NCBI RefSeq assembly: GCF_001624705.1
Contig: NZ_JSEO01000009.1
Span: 62,001 to 126,000 of the forward strand
Direction of reading: 5' to 3'
Source: Marinomonas sp. SBI8L
GTDB taxonomy: Bacteria; Pseudomonadota; Gammaproteobacteria; Pseudomonadales; Marinomonadaceae
DNA: 64,000 nt
Shown in pieces: positions 27,347 to 36,301 of this stretch. Each line of letters begins with the position of its first letter. Position 1 is the first letter of the stretch. The notes beneath the pieces are model-generated. The model was not told where the DNA came from and did not search any database. It was given only the letters and a program-made list of their open reading frames with translations. Both the position numbers and the translations under genes were made by a program.

Positions 27347-28261
27347 GTGAAGTACTTGAATCAAGCCAATATTCAACGTGCGCAAGTAATACCGCTTATG
27401 GTTAAGCAAATTCAAGATCTGGTTGAGAGTAAGGGCTTTAATCATATTCAAGCTCCCTTGCGGAACATTATAAGGCCAGAAGGTAAGTCTGCCTCTTATG
27501 GTGCCATGATGGCCGTGAGTGAACCGATGGATTTGTTTATTTGTAAAGCGGCTAACTTTATCGAAGACAACCCTCAAAAAGGGCGAACCAGTGTGCATGC
27601 CATAGTGAATGCTTTCTCTTATGAGACGGGGTTGCCTTTAGCTGTGTTAGACGGCAGTGCGATTACTAATTTAAAAAGCGCCGCGATTACGGGCTATTTT
27701 ACAGATTTAGGTGCGCCTGATGATGCAGACACCTTGGCGATTATTGGTTCAGGCGAACAAGCGATGCAGCAGTTTTTGGGTGTGGCTGCGGTTCGTTCTA
27801 TTAAACGAGTGCAGATCTATTCACGCTCTCCTTTAAAAGCTAGCCAGTTTACATCTCATTTGGCTGAGGCTTTCCCTCGGGTGCAGTTTGTTGTTTGCGA
27901 TACGATTCATGACGCTCAAAAAGGCGCTCAGATTCTTAGCACAGCAACCAGTTGTAAAACCTGCCTGATTGAAAGCTTAGACCCAGCTTGCTGCCATATT
28001 AATTGTATGGGGGCTTTTACTTATACGGGTAGGGAAGTGTCGTTAGACATTATTAACGACTCTATTTTGCTGGTGGAAGACAGAGCCACAGCCGTGCAAG
28101 AAGCAGGGTTCGAGCATACTCAAGCTTTAGATTTACGTTCTGAGCCAGAGACCTTTAATGTCACGTTAAAATCTAAGCTCACACTTTTTAGCTCAACCGG
28201 TCATAGCAGCTTGGACCTAGTCGCCTGCTACCACATATTAAAACAATTAGGGGACTTGTAG
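27347..28261 (+). CDS. Ornithine cyclodeaminase/mu-crystallin family protein
   Basis: NAD(P)-dependent amine/imine enzyme family. The blocks SVHAIVNAFSYETGLPLAVL then DGSAITNLKSAAITGY and the Rossmann motif LAIIGSGEQAMQQFLG are in the expected order, and the CINCMGAFT-like segment corresponds to the NCVGAH block. Family members include ornithine cyclodeaminase, alanine dehydrogenase and SbnB. In most, the third block reads T-LRTAA, with an arginine that holds the substrate carboxylate; here it is LKSAA. The GTG start has an AGGGTTAGG ribosome-binding site. It is tightly linked to the MaoC gene upstream and 31 bases from the ATP-grasp gene. Confidence 0.85.
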   Translation: MKYLNQANIQRAQVIPLMVKQIQDLVESKGFNHIQAPLRNIIRPEGKSASYGAMMAVSEPMDLFICKAANFIEDNPQKGRTSVHAIVNAFSYETGLPLAVLDGSAITNLKSAAITGYFTDLGAPDDADTLAIIGSGEQAMQQFLGVAAVRSIKRVQIYSRSPLKASQFTSHLAEAFPRVQFVVCDTIHDAQKGAQILSTATSCKTCLIESLDPACCHINCMGAFTYTGREVSLDIINDSILLVEDRATAVQEAGFEHTQALDLRSEPETFNVTLKSKLTLFSSTGHSSLDLVACYHILKQLGDL

Positions 28262-28292
28262 CCCTGTTTGACACTTAAGGAATGGATGCCAA

Positions 28293-29618
28293 ATGTTTTG
28301 TGAATTTAACCGTGAGCTGCAAGGACTGATGATAGAAAAATCAGACCAACTTAAAAAAGCTCAGATAAAGGAGAGATTAACGACCTTTAAAAATGGTTTA
28401 GCTGCGGATAGGTATGAGTTTTTCTCGACCCCATTTATCTTTTCTCAAACGGATTTTGAGAAATTATCGAATGATCTAAAACTCCTTTTAGATGCGCAAA
28501 CCAACATAATGAATCAAATCTATCAGCAGAGAAGCAAGCAAGAAATTCTCGACTATTTTATGATTCCTAATGTGCTACGTGCCTATATTAATTGGCAAAG
28601 GCTGTTATCTGGCGAACAAACCATTGCTCGGCTAGATCTTGTTCCCCATAAAAAAGGCTACTCAGTGTGCGGAATGAACTTGCACACAGGCGTTGGTGGT
28701 ATGGCCTGTGGTGATGCCTATGATTTGATGATGGAAAGCTTGTCTCTTGAACCTTATTACGACCACGGTAAAGTCAGCGCTTATCTCACCTTAGCCGAAG
28801 AAATTAAAACCCTGTGTCGCCAACAAAAGTATGAAAGATTGGTGATTCTTGATTGGCAAAGCCATGCTGATAAAGGCTATCCGTCCTTTGAACTCATGCA
28901 GCTAAGTTTTATTCAAGCGGGAGTAAGACTCCCTGTGATTACGCACACAGAGCAAAGTTACCCTAAAGCTTGGTTAGCGCCAGAAGAGGCGAAAAAGACT
29001 TTGGTTTATCGCGGTTTTGGGCTCAATGAAATTGACCCATATGATGAATTTTTACATGCCTTACTAAAGAGTGAAGCACGCATTTTACATGGCTTTGAAG
29101 ACGAGCTAAGAAGCAACAAACGTTGGTTAGCATTAATGTGGGATGAAGCTTATCAAGCCCGTTTAACCCAAGAGCAAAGGCAAGCAATTAAGCAATATCT
29201 TCCTTATACCTGCCTCTTATCTCAAGATACCTTGCCTCATTTTATTGCCCATAAAAATGATTATCTTTTTAGAGGAAATGGCAGTGCAAGAGGCCAGGGA
29301 GTATTAGTTGGTAAGGCGTATAGTGACGCTGAACTAGAGCAAAAATTGCTTAAAATAGGGGTGGAAAATGTACTCGTGCAGAAGTTTATGGAAGCAGATA
29401 ATATGCCCATACTCCATGATACGGACGAGCAACCTGCTGGCCATAAATTTGTTTTAGGCCTTTATATTATGGGAGAGCGTAGCCAAGGTTTGGCTATTCG
29501 CGGCAGCAAAGTGTGCGACCGAATTAACCTAACCTCTGGTTTAGCGAAAACCGGTTGGGCCGCCATCATTAATGATCAAGAAAAAGCGCAATTAATTGAA
29601 GCAGTTAGAAGGCTTTAA
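28293..29618 (+). CDS. ATP-grasp-like ligase of unknown substrate
   Basis: A 441-residue protein that I recognise only at fold level. The C-terminal ATP-binding half has NDYLFRGNGSARGQGVLVG (the flexible nucleotide loop), VENVLVQKFME, and a late R-S-....DRINLTSGLAKTG segment with the metal-site asparagine. The middle has ARLDLVPHKKGYSVCGMNLH, resembling the RxDxxxxxxGxxxxExN block of circularly permuted ATP-grasp proteins related to glutathionylspermidine synthase. Such enzymes join a carboxylate to an amine through an acyl phosphate. Neighbouring amino-acid and hotdog enzymes suggest synthesis of a small amide. No carrier protein or NRPS gene lies nearby. Confidence 0.6.
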   Translation: MFCEFNRELQGLMIEKSDQLKKAQIKERLTTFKNGLAADRYEFFSTPFIFSQTDFEKLSNDLKLLLDAQTNIMNQIYQQRSKQEILDYFMIPNVLRAYINWQRLLSGEQTIARLDLVPHKKGYSVCGMNLHTGVGGMACGDAYDLMMESLSLEPYYDHGKVSAYLTLAEEIKTLCRQQKYERLVILDWQSHADKGYPSFELMQLSFIQAGVRLPVITHTEQSYPKAWLAPEEAKKTLVYRGFGLNEIDPYDEFLHALLKSEARILHGFEDELRSNKRWLALMWDEAYQARLTQEQRQAIKQYLPYTCLLSQDTLPHFIAHKNDYLFRGNGSARGQGVLVGKAYSDAELEQKLLKIGVENVLVQKFMEADNMPILHDTDEQPAGHKFVLGLYIMGERSQGLAIRGSKVCDRINLTSGLAKTGWAAIINDQEKAQLIEAVRRL

Positions 29619-29629
29619 CGCCTTCTAAC
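29604..29629. terminator. Terminator hairpin overlapping a stop codon
   Basis: 10-bp perfect arms (GTTAGAAGGC and complement) flank TTTAAC, and the ATP-grasp stop codon lies in the loop. It separates convergent genes. Confidence 0.7.
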
Positions 29630-29642
29630 TTGAACACTTTAT

Positions 29643-30641
29643 TTAAGCCAGATAGGTCTCTCTGTAGTGGCCAGGAGAGACACCTTTCCAAGCGGAATAC
29701 GCTCTAATAAACGAATTGACTTCGTTAAACCCCAGCAAGAAAGATATCTCACTCAAAGACATTTTAGACTTCTTCAAATAATGATCAGCCAGTTCGCTGC
29801 GCACTGATTGCAAAACCGATTGGTAGGTTTCAGTCTCGGCGGTGAGCTTACGTTGTAAGGTACGTTTACTCATGGCAAGCTTATTGGCGATATGTTCAAT
29901 AGAGCTTTTGCCTGATGGCAGAGATTCTAATAACACGGCACGAATTCGATCGACTGTCTTGGCATTCGAATCAAGGTCTGCCAATTTTTGATTAAGTTTG
30001 TCCTCAAAAAACTCCCACATGATGAGGTTTTGAGTCAAAAAAGGCTTATCCGCATCTTCGGCTCTAAAGTGAATGCTTAAGGCTTTTGCCTTGGTAAGGC
30101 GACAGCCAAAATAGGCTTCGTAATCGTTTAAATTATGAGGCAATTCAGGCAGCTCTATTGCTAGCGGAATAATCTTTTCTCGTGTGGCCAAACGCGCCAA
30201 TTGCGTGAAAAAGACTAACTCAGACAAGCTTAATGAGAGTGGTAAATCCTCATGGTAGTCATAGCAACTTATGCTGAGCTTAGTTGCCTGATTATCTTGC
30301 TGTATGTCCATTATCATAGGCCCAATTAAGGGCTTGTATTGGCTTAATCTTGTCAGCGCAATATTGAGGTTTGGGCTACAAATAGAAGCAAAGATAGGCG
30401 CGTCGAAGCTTTCTGCTTTCATATTTTTAGCAAACACCAGAGGCAGATCCATATCCCCAGATGCCTTATCTATCGCTAACCAAAGCTGAAAATACTCACT
30501 GGGTGTCACACTTGCTTGTTTTTGGTTGTAGAGATCTGCTGGCAACTTGGCGTAGGCCAAGACGAGTTGCGGATCGATTCCCATATCTAACAACATCAAT
30601 TTCCACTGGGGGGAAATTGCAAACTTGCTTGCTCTTTTCAT
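29643..30641 (-). CDS. AraC-family regulator
   Basis: 332 residues with an N-terminal Arabinose_bd-type domain of the OruR/ArgR-like group (MLLDMGIDPQLVLAYAKLP and SPNLNIALTRLSQYKPL). The C-terminal AraC helix-turn-helix pair reads IANKLAMSKRTLQRKLTAE and LGFNEVNSFIRAYSAWKG, followed by VSPGHYRE. Regulators of this subtype often control oxidation or transport of amino acids, lipids or aromatics. Upstream it is next to a dehydrogenase gene on the same strand, the most likely target. It converges on the ATP-grasp operon. Confidence 0.88.
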   Translation of the reverse strand: MKRASKFAISPQWKLMLLDMGIDPQLVLAYAKLPADLYNQKQASVTPSEYFQLWLAIDKASGDMDLPLVFAKNMKAESFDAPIFASICSPNLNIALTRLSQYKPLIGPMIMDIQQDNQATKLSISCYDYHEDLPLSLSLSELVFFTQLARLATREKIIPLAIELPELPHNLNDYEAYFGCRLTKAKALSIHFRAEDADKPFLTQNLIMWEFFEDKLNQKLADLDSNAKTVDRIRAVLLESLPSGKSSIEHIANKLAMSKRTLQRKLTAETETYQSVLQSVRSELADHYLKKSKMSLSEISFLLGFNEVNSFIRAYSAWKGVSPGHYRETYLA

Positions 30642-30751
30642 CGGGTGTTTGCTCTTTTTATAACAGATCTGCTTATTTAAAGATTCAGTTGTCTTTTACT
30701 CACTAAGCGGATTTTTCCATGGCTTGGCGAGAAGTTTTTAATACTAGGTTT

Positions 30752-31474
30752 CTAGGAAGTAGAGGCACAATCCAATTTACCTTCGTTAATGGCCACAAAT
30801 TTGCCTTTTCCCATGGCTTTATAACCAAATTGAGCCACAGATTCAGCGCTTTTGGCTTTCTTCCAAATATCAACACCTTCAAGGTTGCCCGCTTTAACAA
30901 AGTCTGTGGCAACAGCGCCAGGGCAAAGGGCAGTAACGCTAATGTTATGCTCTGCTACTTCTTCTGCGATGGCTTGAGAGAAGGAGGTAACATAAGATTT
31001 AGTCGCGTAATAAACAGCTTGTAAAGGGCCCGGCATAAATGACGCGGTAGAAGACACATTAAGAATACGGCCAGATTGGCGTGCCACCATATCTCGTAAG
31101 AAATAATGGGTAAGACGCGTTAAACTGATCATGTTTACCTGCATCATGGCTTGTTCGTCTTCTAGCTTGCGCTCATTAAAGAAGCCATGGCCACCAAAGC
31201 CTGCATTGTTAATCAAGGTACTGATTTGAATACCATGTTCTTGGGTATAAAGATAAATGCGCTCAGCACTTTCTGGTTGAGATAAGTCTTCGCTTAGTAC
31301 ATTGACTCGAACTTTATATTTTTCTTCTAATTCGGCTTTTACTTTTTCAAGCTTGCCTAGAGAGCGTGCGACTAATACTAGATTGCCGCCTTTTTGCGCA
31401 TGGATACGAGCCAGTTCTAAACCGATACCGCCGGAAGCGCCTGTGATAAGTGCTGTGTTTCTGTTCAACTTCAT
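30752..31474 (-). CDS. Short-chain dehydrogenase, C-terminus frameshifted
   Basis: Classical SDR: cofactor loop TGASGGIGLELA, NNAGFGGHG, and the catalytic Ser (SSTASF) with YATKS. After INEGK the frame ends in 8 unrelated residues. In the next frame the sequence continues WIVPLLPRNLVLKTSRQAME to a stop at 30703, the kind of hydrophobic/basic tail expected in this subfamily. One base appears added or lost near 30772-30781. The protein should still fold through the catalytic core. Substrate unknown; it lies upstream of the AraC gene on the same strand. Confidence 0.8.
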   Translation of the reverse strand: MKLNRNTALITGASGGIGLELARIHAQKGGNLVLVARSLGKLEKVKAELEEKYKVRVNVLSEDLSQPESAERIYLYTQEHGIQISTLINNAGFGGHGFFNERKLEDEQAMMQVNMISLTRLTHYFLRDMVARQSGRILNVSSTASFMPGPLQAVYYATKSYVTSFSQAIAEEVAEHNISVTALCPGAVATDFVKAGNLEGVDIWKKAKSAESVAQFGYKAMGKGKFVAINEGKLDCASTS

Positions 31475-31884
31475 CTTGTATATCTCTTAAGTCATGAGTG
31501 GATGAAATAAGTTTAAGTATTCTAATGGCGACACACACTGGCAGAAGGTGACATCTTACTTGCAAATAATGACAGGTGCTGAAAATAATTTCAGTTAGAT
31601 GCTTGTGTTTAAGGCTTTTATGAATGGCACAAATTTAAATAATGATTTCAAATTCGAACAATTTTCTTGAAATTGAACGTCTCAAATCATGATATGGTAC
31701 GTCAAATGATGATTCTTTTAATACAATCGACTCTTCTTCTTTCATAAAAGAAAGAATTATATAACGTCCTGAAGCCTTCAGAAGATGGTGTTCACGACTT
31801 TATGCTTTTTCACTAACTTGGACAGCTAACTTTTATCTATACCATGTTTCATTATCAACATTTTGTTTCTGTGTTTTATGCGTA
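31475..31884. other. Divergent non-coding region
   Basis: 410 AT-rich bases between the dehydrogenase (minus) and the 7TM-AraC gene (plus). It contains a small palindrome, CTGAAA-N4-TTTCAG, near 31578, and several A/T runs that should hold two promoters. No gene was recognised. Confidence 0.6.
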
Positions 31885-33546
31885 ATGAGAATTAGTATTA
31901 TTTTCTTATTGTATAAAATATTCATGTTTTCGCTGATTGTTTTTTCACCTTCAGCCGAAGCTGACTTTCTATCAAACAAAAGTGATGACAAAAAAATTAT
32001 TACTAGTATTTCATACCTAGAAAGCGGGCTTGATATAAACGAAATAAAAAATACAAAAGAAAAATGGATTTACCAAGAAATTGATAAAATAAATTTTGGC
32101 TTTAGTGAAAAAACTTATTGGATCAAATTAGATTTAAAAAATTCTCATTTTAATAAAGATTGGTTTCTTACTATTAATAATACAAGGATCGATTATATTA
32201 GCTTTTATTTTTTCTCAGGATTTAATGATAAAGAATTTCATTCTGGAGATTATACTGATATTGAAGGTCAACTTTCAGCTTATCCTACATTTAATTTTGA
32301 GTTGAAAAAAGATCATAAAGCAAATATATACATAAAAGTTAAATCCGACTCTCAAATTGATTTCCAACCTATTGTTAGGAACGGAATTGAATATGGAAAA
32401 TATTCTGAAAAAAGATATTATTTTCACTTAATTTATTTTTTTATTTTTATTGTTTTTATTGCTTCTCAAACAATAAATTTGATAAGTGGTTATGATAAAA
32501 TGGTTTTTTATTATACTGCTTTTCTGGTTTTTTCTTTCTCTTATCTATTTCTATATTACGGTGATGGTAATTTAATACTTTGGCCAAAGAATATATATTT
32601 GAAAAATTCTTTATTTTTTGTTTCTGCAAGTCTTGCTCTATTGTTTTTCATTTGTTTTATGAAAGAATACCTTCGGAGTGAAGAGTTCTTCCCTAAATTT
32701 AATAGAATACTTAACTTTTATATAATATTTAGTCTTGTATCCACTTTTGTTATTCTATTACCTTCTTCTAATTTTGTTAGAAGTGCCTTGTTAATTACTG
32801 AGGGAACTTTAGCTTGTTTTATTTCAATTGCTGGCGTAAAGGTTAGTTTAAAAGGAAGAAAGAGGTGGTCTTTATTATTCGCAACTCCTTTGATATTTTC
32901 AAACGTTTCAGTTTTAATTTATCAGGCCACATTTTTGGGCATCTTTCCTCATACTGACCTCACTTCTAAAATTTTATTATGGTCATTGCCAATTGATATT
33001 TTTTTAATTTCAATTGGGTTTGTATATAGGCACTTACTATTAAAAGAAGAAAATGAAAAATTAATGGTAAGGTTACATGAAATATCTAATGCTCAAGTAA
33101 GTTTAAGTATAAATGGAGTGGAAGAAATAATGCTACTTGAAAAGCCTAAACAGAATACTCGCTTAGGAAATATAGATAAAGAATCTATTGTTTCCAAGCT
33201 TACATTATATCTAGATTCAGAAAGAGCTTTTTTAGAGCCCAGACTTACTTTGGAACAAGTAGCATCTAACTTACAAATTAGATCGGATCAATTGTCTGCT
33301 ATTATTAACTCGCAGTTAAATACATCCTTTTCAACACTTATCAATTTAAAGCGTTTAGAAGAAGCGACCATTCTTCTTATGACATCACCGAATAAGTCTA
33401 TCTTAGATATTTCTTTAGAATGTGGGTTTGGTTCAAAAAGTAGTTTTAATCGACTTTTTAAGCAACAGTTTGGCACAACTCCTACTGAGTATCGAAAAAT
33501 GAGAAAAATGGAAGATAGATCTGCTTTTCATAAAACAGCAAGTTAA
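31885..33546 (+). CDS. Membrane 7TM-DISM sensor with AraC-type DNA-binding domain
   Basis: A signal-like N-terminus (to about residue 26) precedes an extracytoplasmic DISMED2-like domain (YWIKLDLKN and WFLTINNTRIDYISFYF) at about 40-165, then seven hydrophobic helices (about 180-390). A cytoplasmic linker follows and an AraC helix-turn-helix domain occupies the last ~105 residues (LTLEQVASNLQIRSDQLSA and ISLECGFGSKSSFNRLFK, TTPTEYRK). It would regulate transcription from the membrane. Codon use is extremely A/T-rich, unlike flanking genes. The target is unknown; the divergent and downstream genes are candidates. No good ribosome-binding site precedes the ATG. Confidence 0.85.
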   Translation: MRISIIFLLYKIFMFSLIVFSPSAEADFLSNKSDDKKIITSISYLESGLDINEIKNTKEKWIYQEIDKINFGFSEKTYWIKLDLKNSHFNKDWFLTINNTRIDYISFYFFSGFNDKEFHSGDYTDIEGQLSAYPTFNFELKKDHKANIYIKVKSDSQIDFQPIVRNGIEYGKYSEKRYYFHLIYFFIFIVFIASQTINLISGYDKMVFYYTAFLVFSFSYLFLYYGDGNLILWPKNIYLKNSLFFVSASLALLFFICFMKEYLRSEEFFPKFNRILNFYIIFSLVSTFVILLPSSNFVRSALLITEGTLACFISIAGVKVSLKGRKRWSLLFATPLIFSNVSVLIYQATFLGIFPHTDLTSKILLWSLPIDIFLISIGFVYRHLLLKEENEKLMVRLHEISNAQVSLSINGVEEIMLLEKPKQNTRLGNIDKESIVSKLTLYLDSERAFLEPRLTLEQVASNLQIRSDQLSAIINSQLNTSFSTLINLKRLEEATILLMTSPNKSILDISLECGFGSKSSFNRLFKQQFGTTPTEYRKMRKMEDRSAFHKTAS

Positions 33547-33830
33547 CCATTTAGTCAAAATTAAGTGTTTTTTAGTCTTAAATCATGAAATGGGACGATG
33601 TACCAATTTTTGGTAAATACTATTGTTCTCTCTTTTTATTGTCGGATTAAGGTGATGCAATTGATGATGTGGGTATCAATCATACCGCTTTTAGAAAACA
33701 TAGTAGAGGTTCTGCTTACGGACTTTAAAAGAGCAATTTCAATGAAGAGCATAGTTATAGGTAGTTTAGTGTAAATTGTTTTTAACCTAGGACGTTTGGG
33801 CTAAATAAGTCTAGAAATAAGGGTATTCAG

Positions 33831-36233
33831 ATGAAAACATGTTTAATGATCTCTCTTTTGTTTTTTTCTTCTTTTGCTTATTCGCATATAGTCAAATATA
33901 ATATTTTGTTTATCCATTCATATGACTCTCAGCACGGGTGGACAAAAAGTATTGAAAGAAATTTCAATGAGATATTTAAAAACAGACCATCTGTTAAAAT
34001 TTTTAATGAATATCTTGATGCAAAAAGATTCCCTAATCATGAAAACAAAATTGAATTTTACCAATACTTATCGAATAAATATTCCGAAATAACTTTTAAA
34101 GCTGTTGTTATTTCAGATGACCCTGCAATGAATCTTTTTTTAAAAAAAACAAATGTCTTTTTTAAAGAAATTCCTGTTTTTTTTATGGGGATTAACAAAG
34201 TAAGCAATAGGTTAATAGAAGAAAAAAATATAACAGGGTCTTTTGAAAATCAAAGATTAGATAATGTTGTAAAAGATATAAAATCTTCTTTAAATGTTAA
34301 TGAAATTATTTTGTTATCAGATACTTCATCAACAGGAATTTCAAACAAAGAAAAAATATTAGATTTTAAAGATGATGATTTTATGCCTGAAATAATCACT
34401 ATTATTGAAGATGCAAATATATCAAATTTAAAATCAAAAATTACAAAGTATTCAAAAAATATTCCTATTTTTATTATTGGAAAATTACGCGATCCTGATA
34501 ATGGTGAGTTGTTAATTGTTAAAGATTATTACCCAGGTATTTTTGATCAAGTAGATAATCCATTTTTTGTATTAGGAAATCTTAAATATAATAAAAAAGT
34601 ATTAGGTGGGTACTCTTTAAATATAAAAAAACATGTACAGGATACAGCATATTTACTTATTCAATATCTAGATGGAACCCCAATGGAAGATATTGAAGCT
34701 ATCACTGAAGTTGATAATACTTGGTATTGGAATTCTAATGAATTAGATAAGTATTCTATAAGTAAGAATAACTTGCCAAAAGGTTCAGTCGTTTTATTTG
34801 AAAATAAAGAAACATATGAATTTGATAAAAAAGAGGTATTAACGTATTTCTTTTTTATGTTGCTATCTCTTCTTTCGACTTTACTACTTTTAATTATTGT
34901 TCGTAACGCTAGGTTGAATGAAAAAGTATTAAGAGAAAAGGTTTCTCTTACTGAAAAGTTAGAGTACGAAGCAAGTCATGACTACTTAACAGGCCTTTTT
35001 AATAGGCGAACTTTTAATACTGTATTAAAAGAATTAGAAATTAATAAATTCACTAGTAAATCAGGAAAAAATATATATGTTGCGATATTAGATCTCGCAA
35101 ACTTTAAAACAGTAAATGATACTGCGGGCCATATGATAGGAGATTGTCTCTTAGCCGAAGTGGCAGAATTAATGTCGCAGCATGTTCATGCAACGGATAC
35201 TTTTACTCGTCTAAGTGGTGATAAATTTGGTTTAGTTTTGGCTAACCACACTCAAAACGAAGTCTGCATGATTTGTAGTGATATTATTGACTCTGTTAGT
35301 CAATATAGACTTACTTGGAATGATATGACTTTTAGTATTGGAGTTAGTGTTGGTGTTGTTAAAGCTCACGAAGATGATCTAAAGGAAGTGCTGATTAGCC
35401 ATGCTGACATGGCATGTTACAAGGCAAAGGAGCAAGGAAAGAACCTTGCTTATTTTACTGATTCGAACGATAGCGATATCCAAGATGAGTTAGCCATGCT
35501 CGGGCATATTTCTGATATAGCAGGAGCTTTAGATAATGATCAATTTTTCTTAGCTAAACAACTTATCCATCCTCTTAATCCAGGTGAAAGCTCTCTCCAC
35601 TATGAAATTCTTCTTCGTTACAAAGATAAAAATGGTAATGCGGTCTCGCCAGCTGTTTTTATTCCTGCTGCAGAAAAACATGGGTTAATTACGCTAATAG
35701 ATAAATGGGTCGTTTTTAATGTGTTAAGCAAATATAAGGTGCTTTTCCCAAATGAGACCCCTACTGTTTCTATAAATTTATCCGGAGTGAGCGTTAGCAG
35801 TAGTAGTTTTCTTGAAGAAGTATTAGATATTGTTAACAGTGTTGATATGGACATGAGTAAAGTCTGTTTTGAAATTACTGAAACGGCAGTTGTTTCTCAT
35901 ATTAATAGAGCAGTGAATTTTATAAAGGAGCTAAAAAAGACGGGCTGCCAATTCGCTCTAGATGACTTTGGTAGTGGATCCTCTTCCTATAGCTACCTTA
36001 AAACCTTACCAGTAGATTATTTAAAAATTGATGGAAGCCTAATTAAATCAATTATTTCTGAACCCATTGATCAAACTATTGTGAGGTCGATAAATGAAAT
36101 TGCTCATGAAATGGACATGAAAACCATCGCAGAGTTTGTGGAGAATGATCAGATTATGAATCTACTTGACTCTATGGGTGTGGACTATGGACAAGGTTTT
36201 GGGATTCACAAACCTGAAACCTGTATTGAGTAG
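33831..36233 (+). CDS. Sensor with ABC-substrate-binding, degenerate GGDEF and EAL domains
   Basis: 800 residues. A signal peptide (about 1-18) is followed by a periplasmic domain of the ABC sugar-binding-like type (ILFIHSYDSQHGWTKSIERN onward, about 20-310) and a transmembrane helix (about 340-358). The GGDEF domain (about 385-535) has SGDKF at about 461 in place of GGDEF, so cyclase activity is probably lost. The EAL domain (about 555-795) has EILLR in place of EAL+LR, with SINLSG, FEITETAV, DDFGSG (about 709) and the late Gln, so c-di-GMP phosphodiesterase activity is likely. The first two thirds are very A/T-rich. A chemoreceptor gene follows after 68 bases. Confidence 0.88.
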   Translation: MKTCLMISLLFFSSFAYSHIVKYNILFIHSYDSQHGWTKSIERNFNEIFKNRPSVKIFNEYLDAKRFPNHENKIEFYQYLSNKYSEITFKAVVISDDPAMNLFLKKTNVFFKEIPVFFMGINKVSNRLIEEKNITGSFENQRLDNVVKDIKSSLNVNEIILLSDTSSTGISNKEKILDFKDDDFMPEIITIIEDANISNLKSKITKYSKNIPIFIIGKLRDPDNGELLIVKDYYPGIFDQVDNPFFVLGNLKYNKKVLGGYSLNIKKHVQDTAYLLIQYLDGTPMEDIEAITEVDNTWYWNSNELDKYSISKNNLPKGSVVLFENKETYEFDKKEVLTYFFFMLLSLLSTLLLLIIVRNARLNEKVLREKVSLTEKLEYEASHDYLTGLFNRRTFNTVLKELEINKFTSKSGKNIYVAILDLANFKTVNDTAGHMIGDCLLAEVAELMSQHVHATDTFTRLSGDKFGLVLANHTQNEVCMICSDIIDSVSQYRLTWNDMTFSIGVSVGVVKAHEDDLKEVLISHADMACYKAKEQGKNLAYFTDSNDSDIQDELAMLGHISDIAGALDNDQFFLAKQLIHPLNPGESSLHYEILLRYKDKNGNAVSPAVFIPAAEKHGLITLIDKWVVFNVLSKYKVLFPNETPTVSINLSGVSVSSSSFLEEVLDIVNSVDMDMSKVCFEITETAVVSHINRAVNFIKELKKTGCQFALDDFGSGSSSYSYLKTLPVDYLKIDGSLIKSIISEPIDQTIVRSINEIAHEMDMKTIAEFVENDQIMNLLDSMGVDYGQGFGIHKPETCIE

Positions 36234-36301
36234 TTTTTATAACTCGTAAAGTACTAACAAACTAAGAACATATTTAGAAAAGCACCTTGAATGGAGTAGC
36301 A

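Noticed and set aside
30703-30912. Separate 69-codon gene downstream of the dehydrogenase
   Set aside because: Only its last ~24 codons make sense, as the frameshifted tail of the dehydrogenase; the rest overlaps the real frame.
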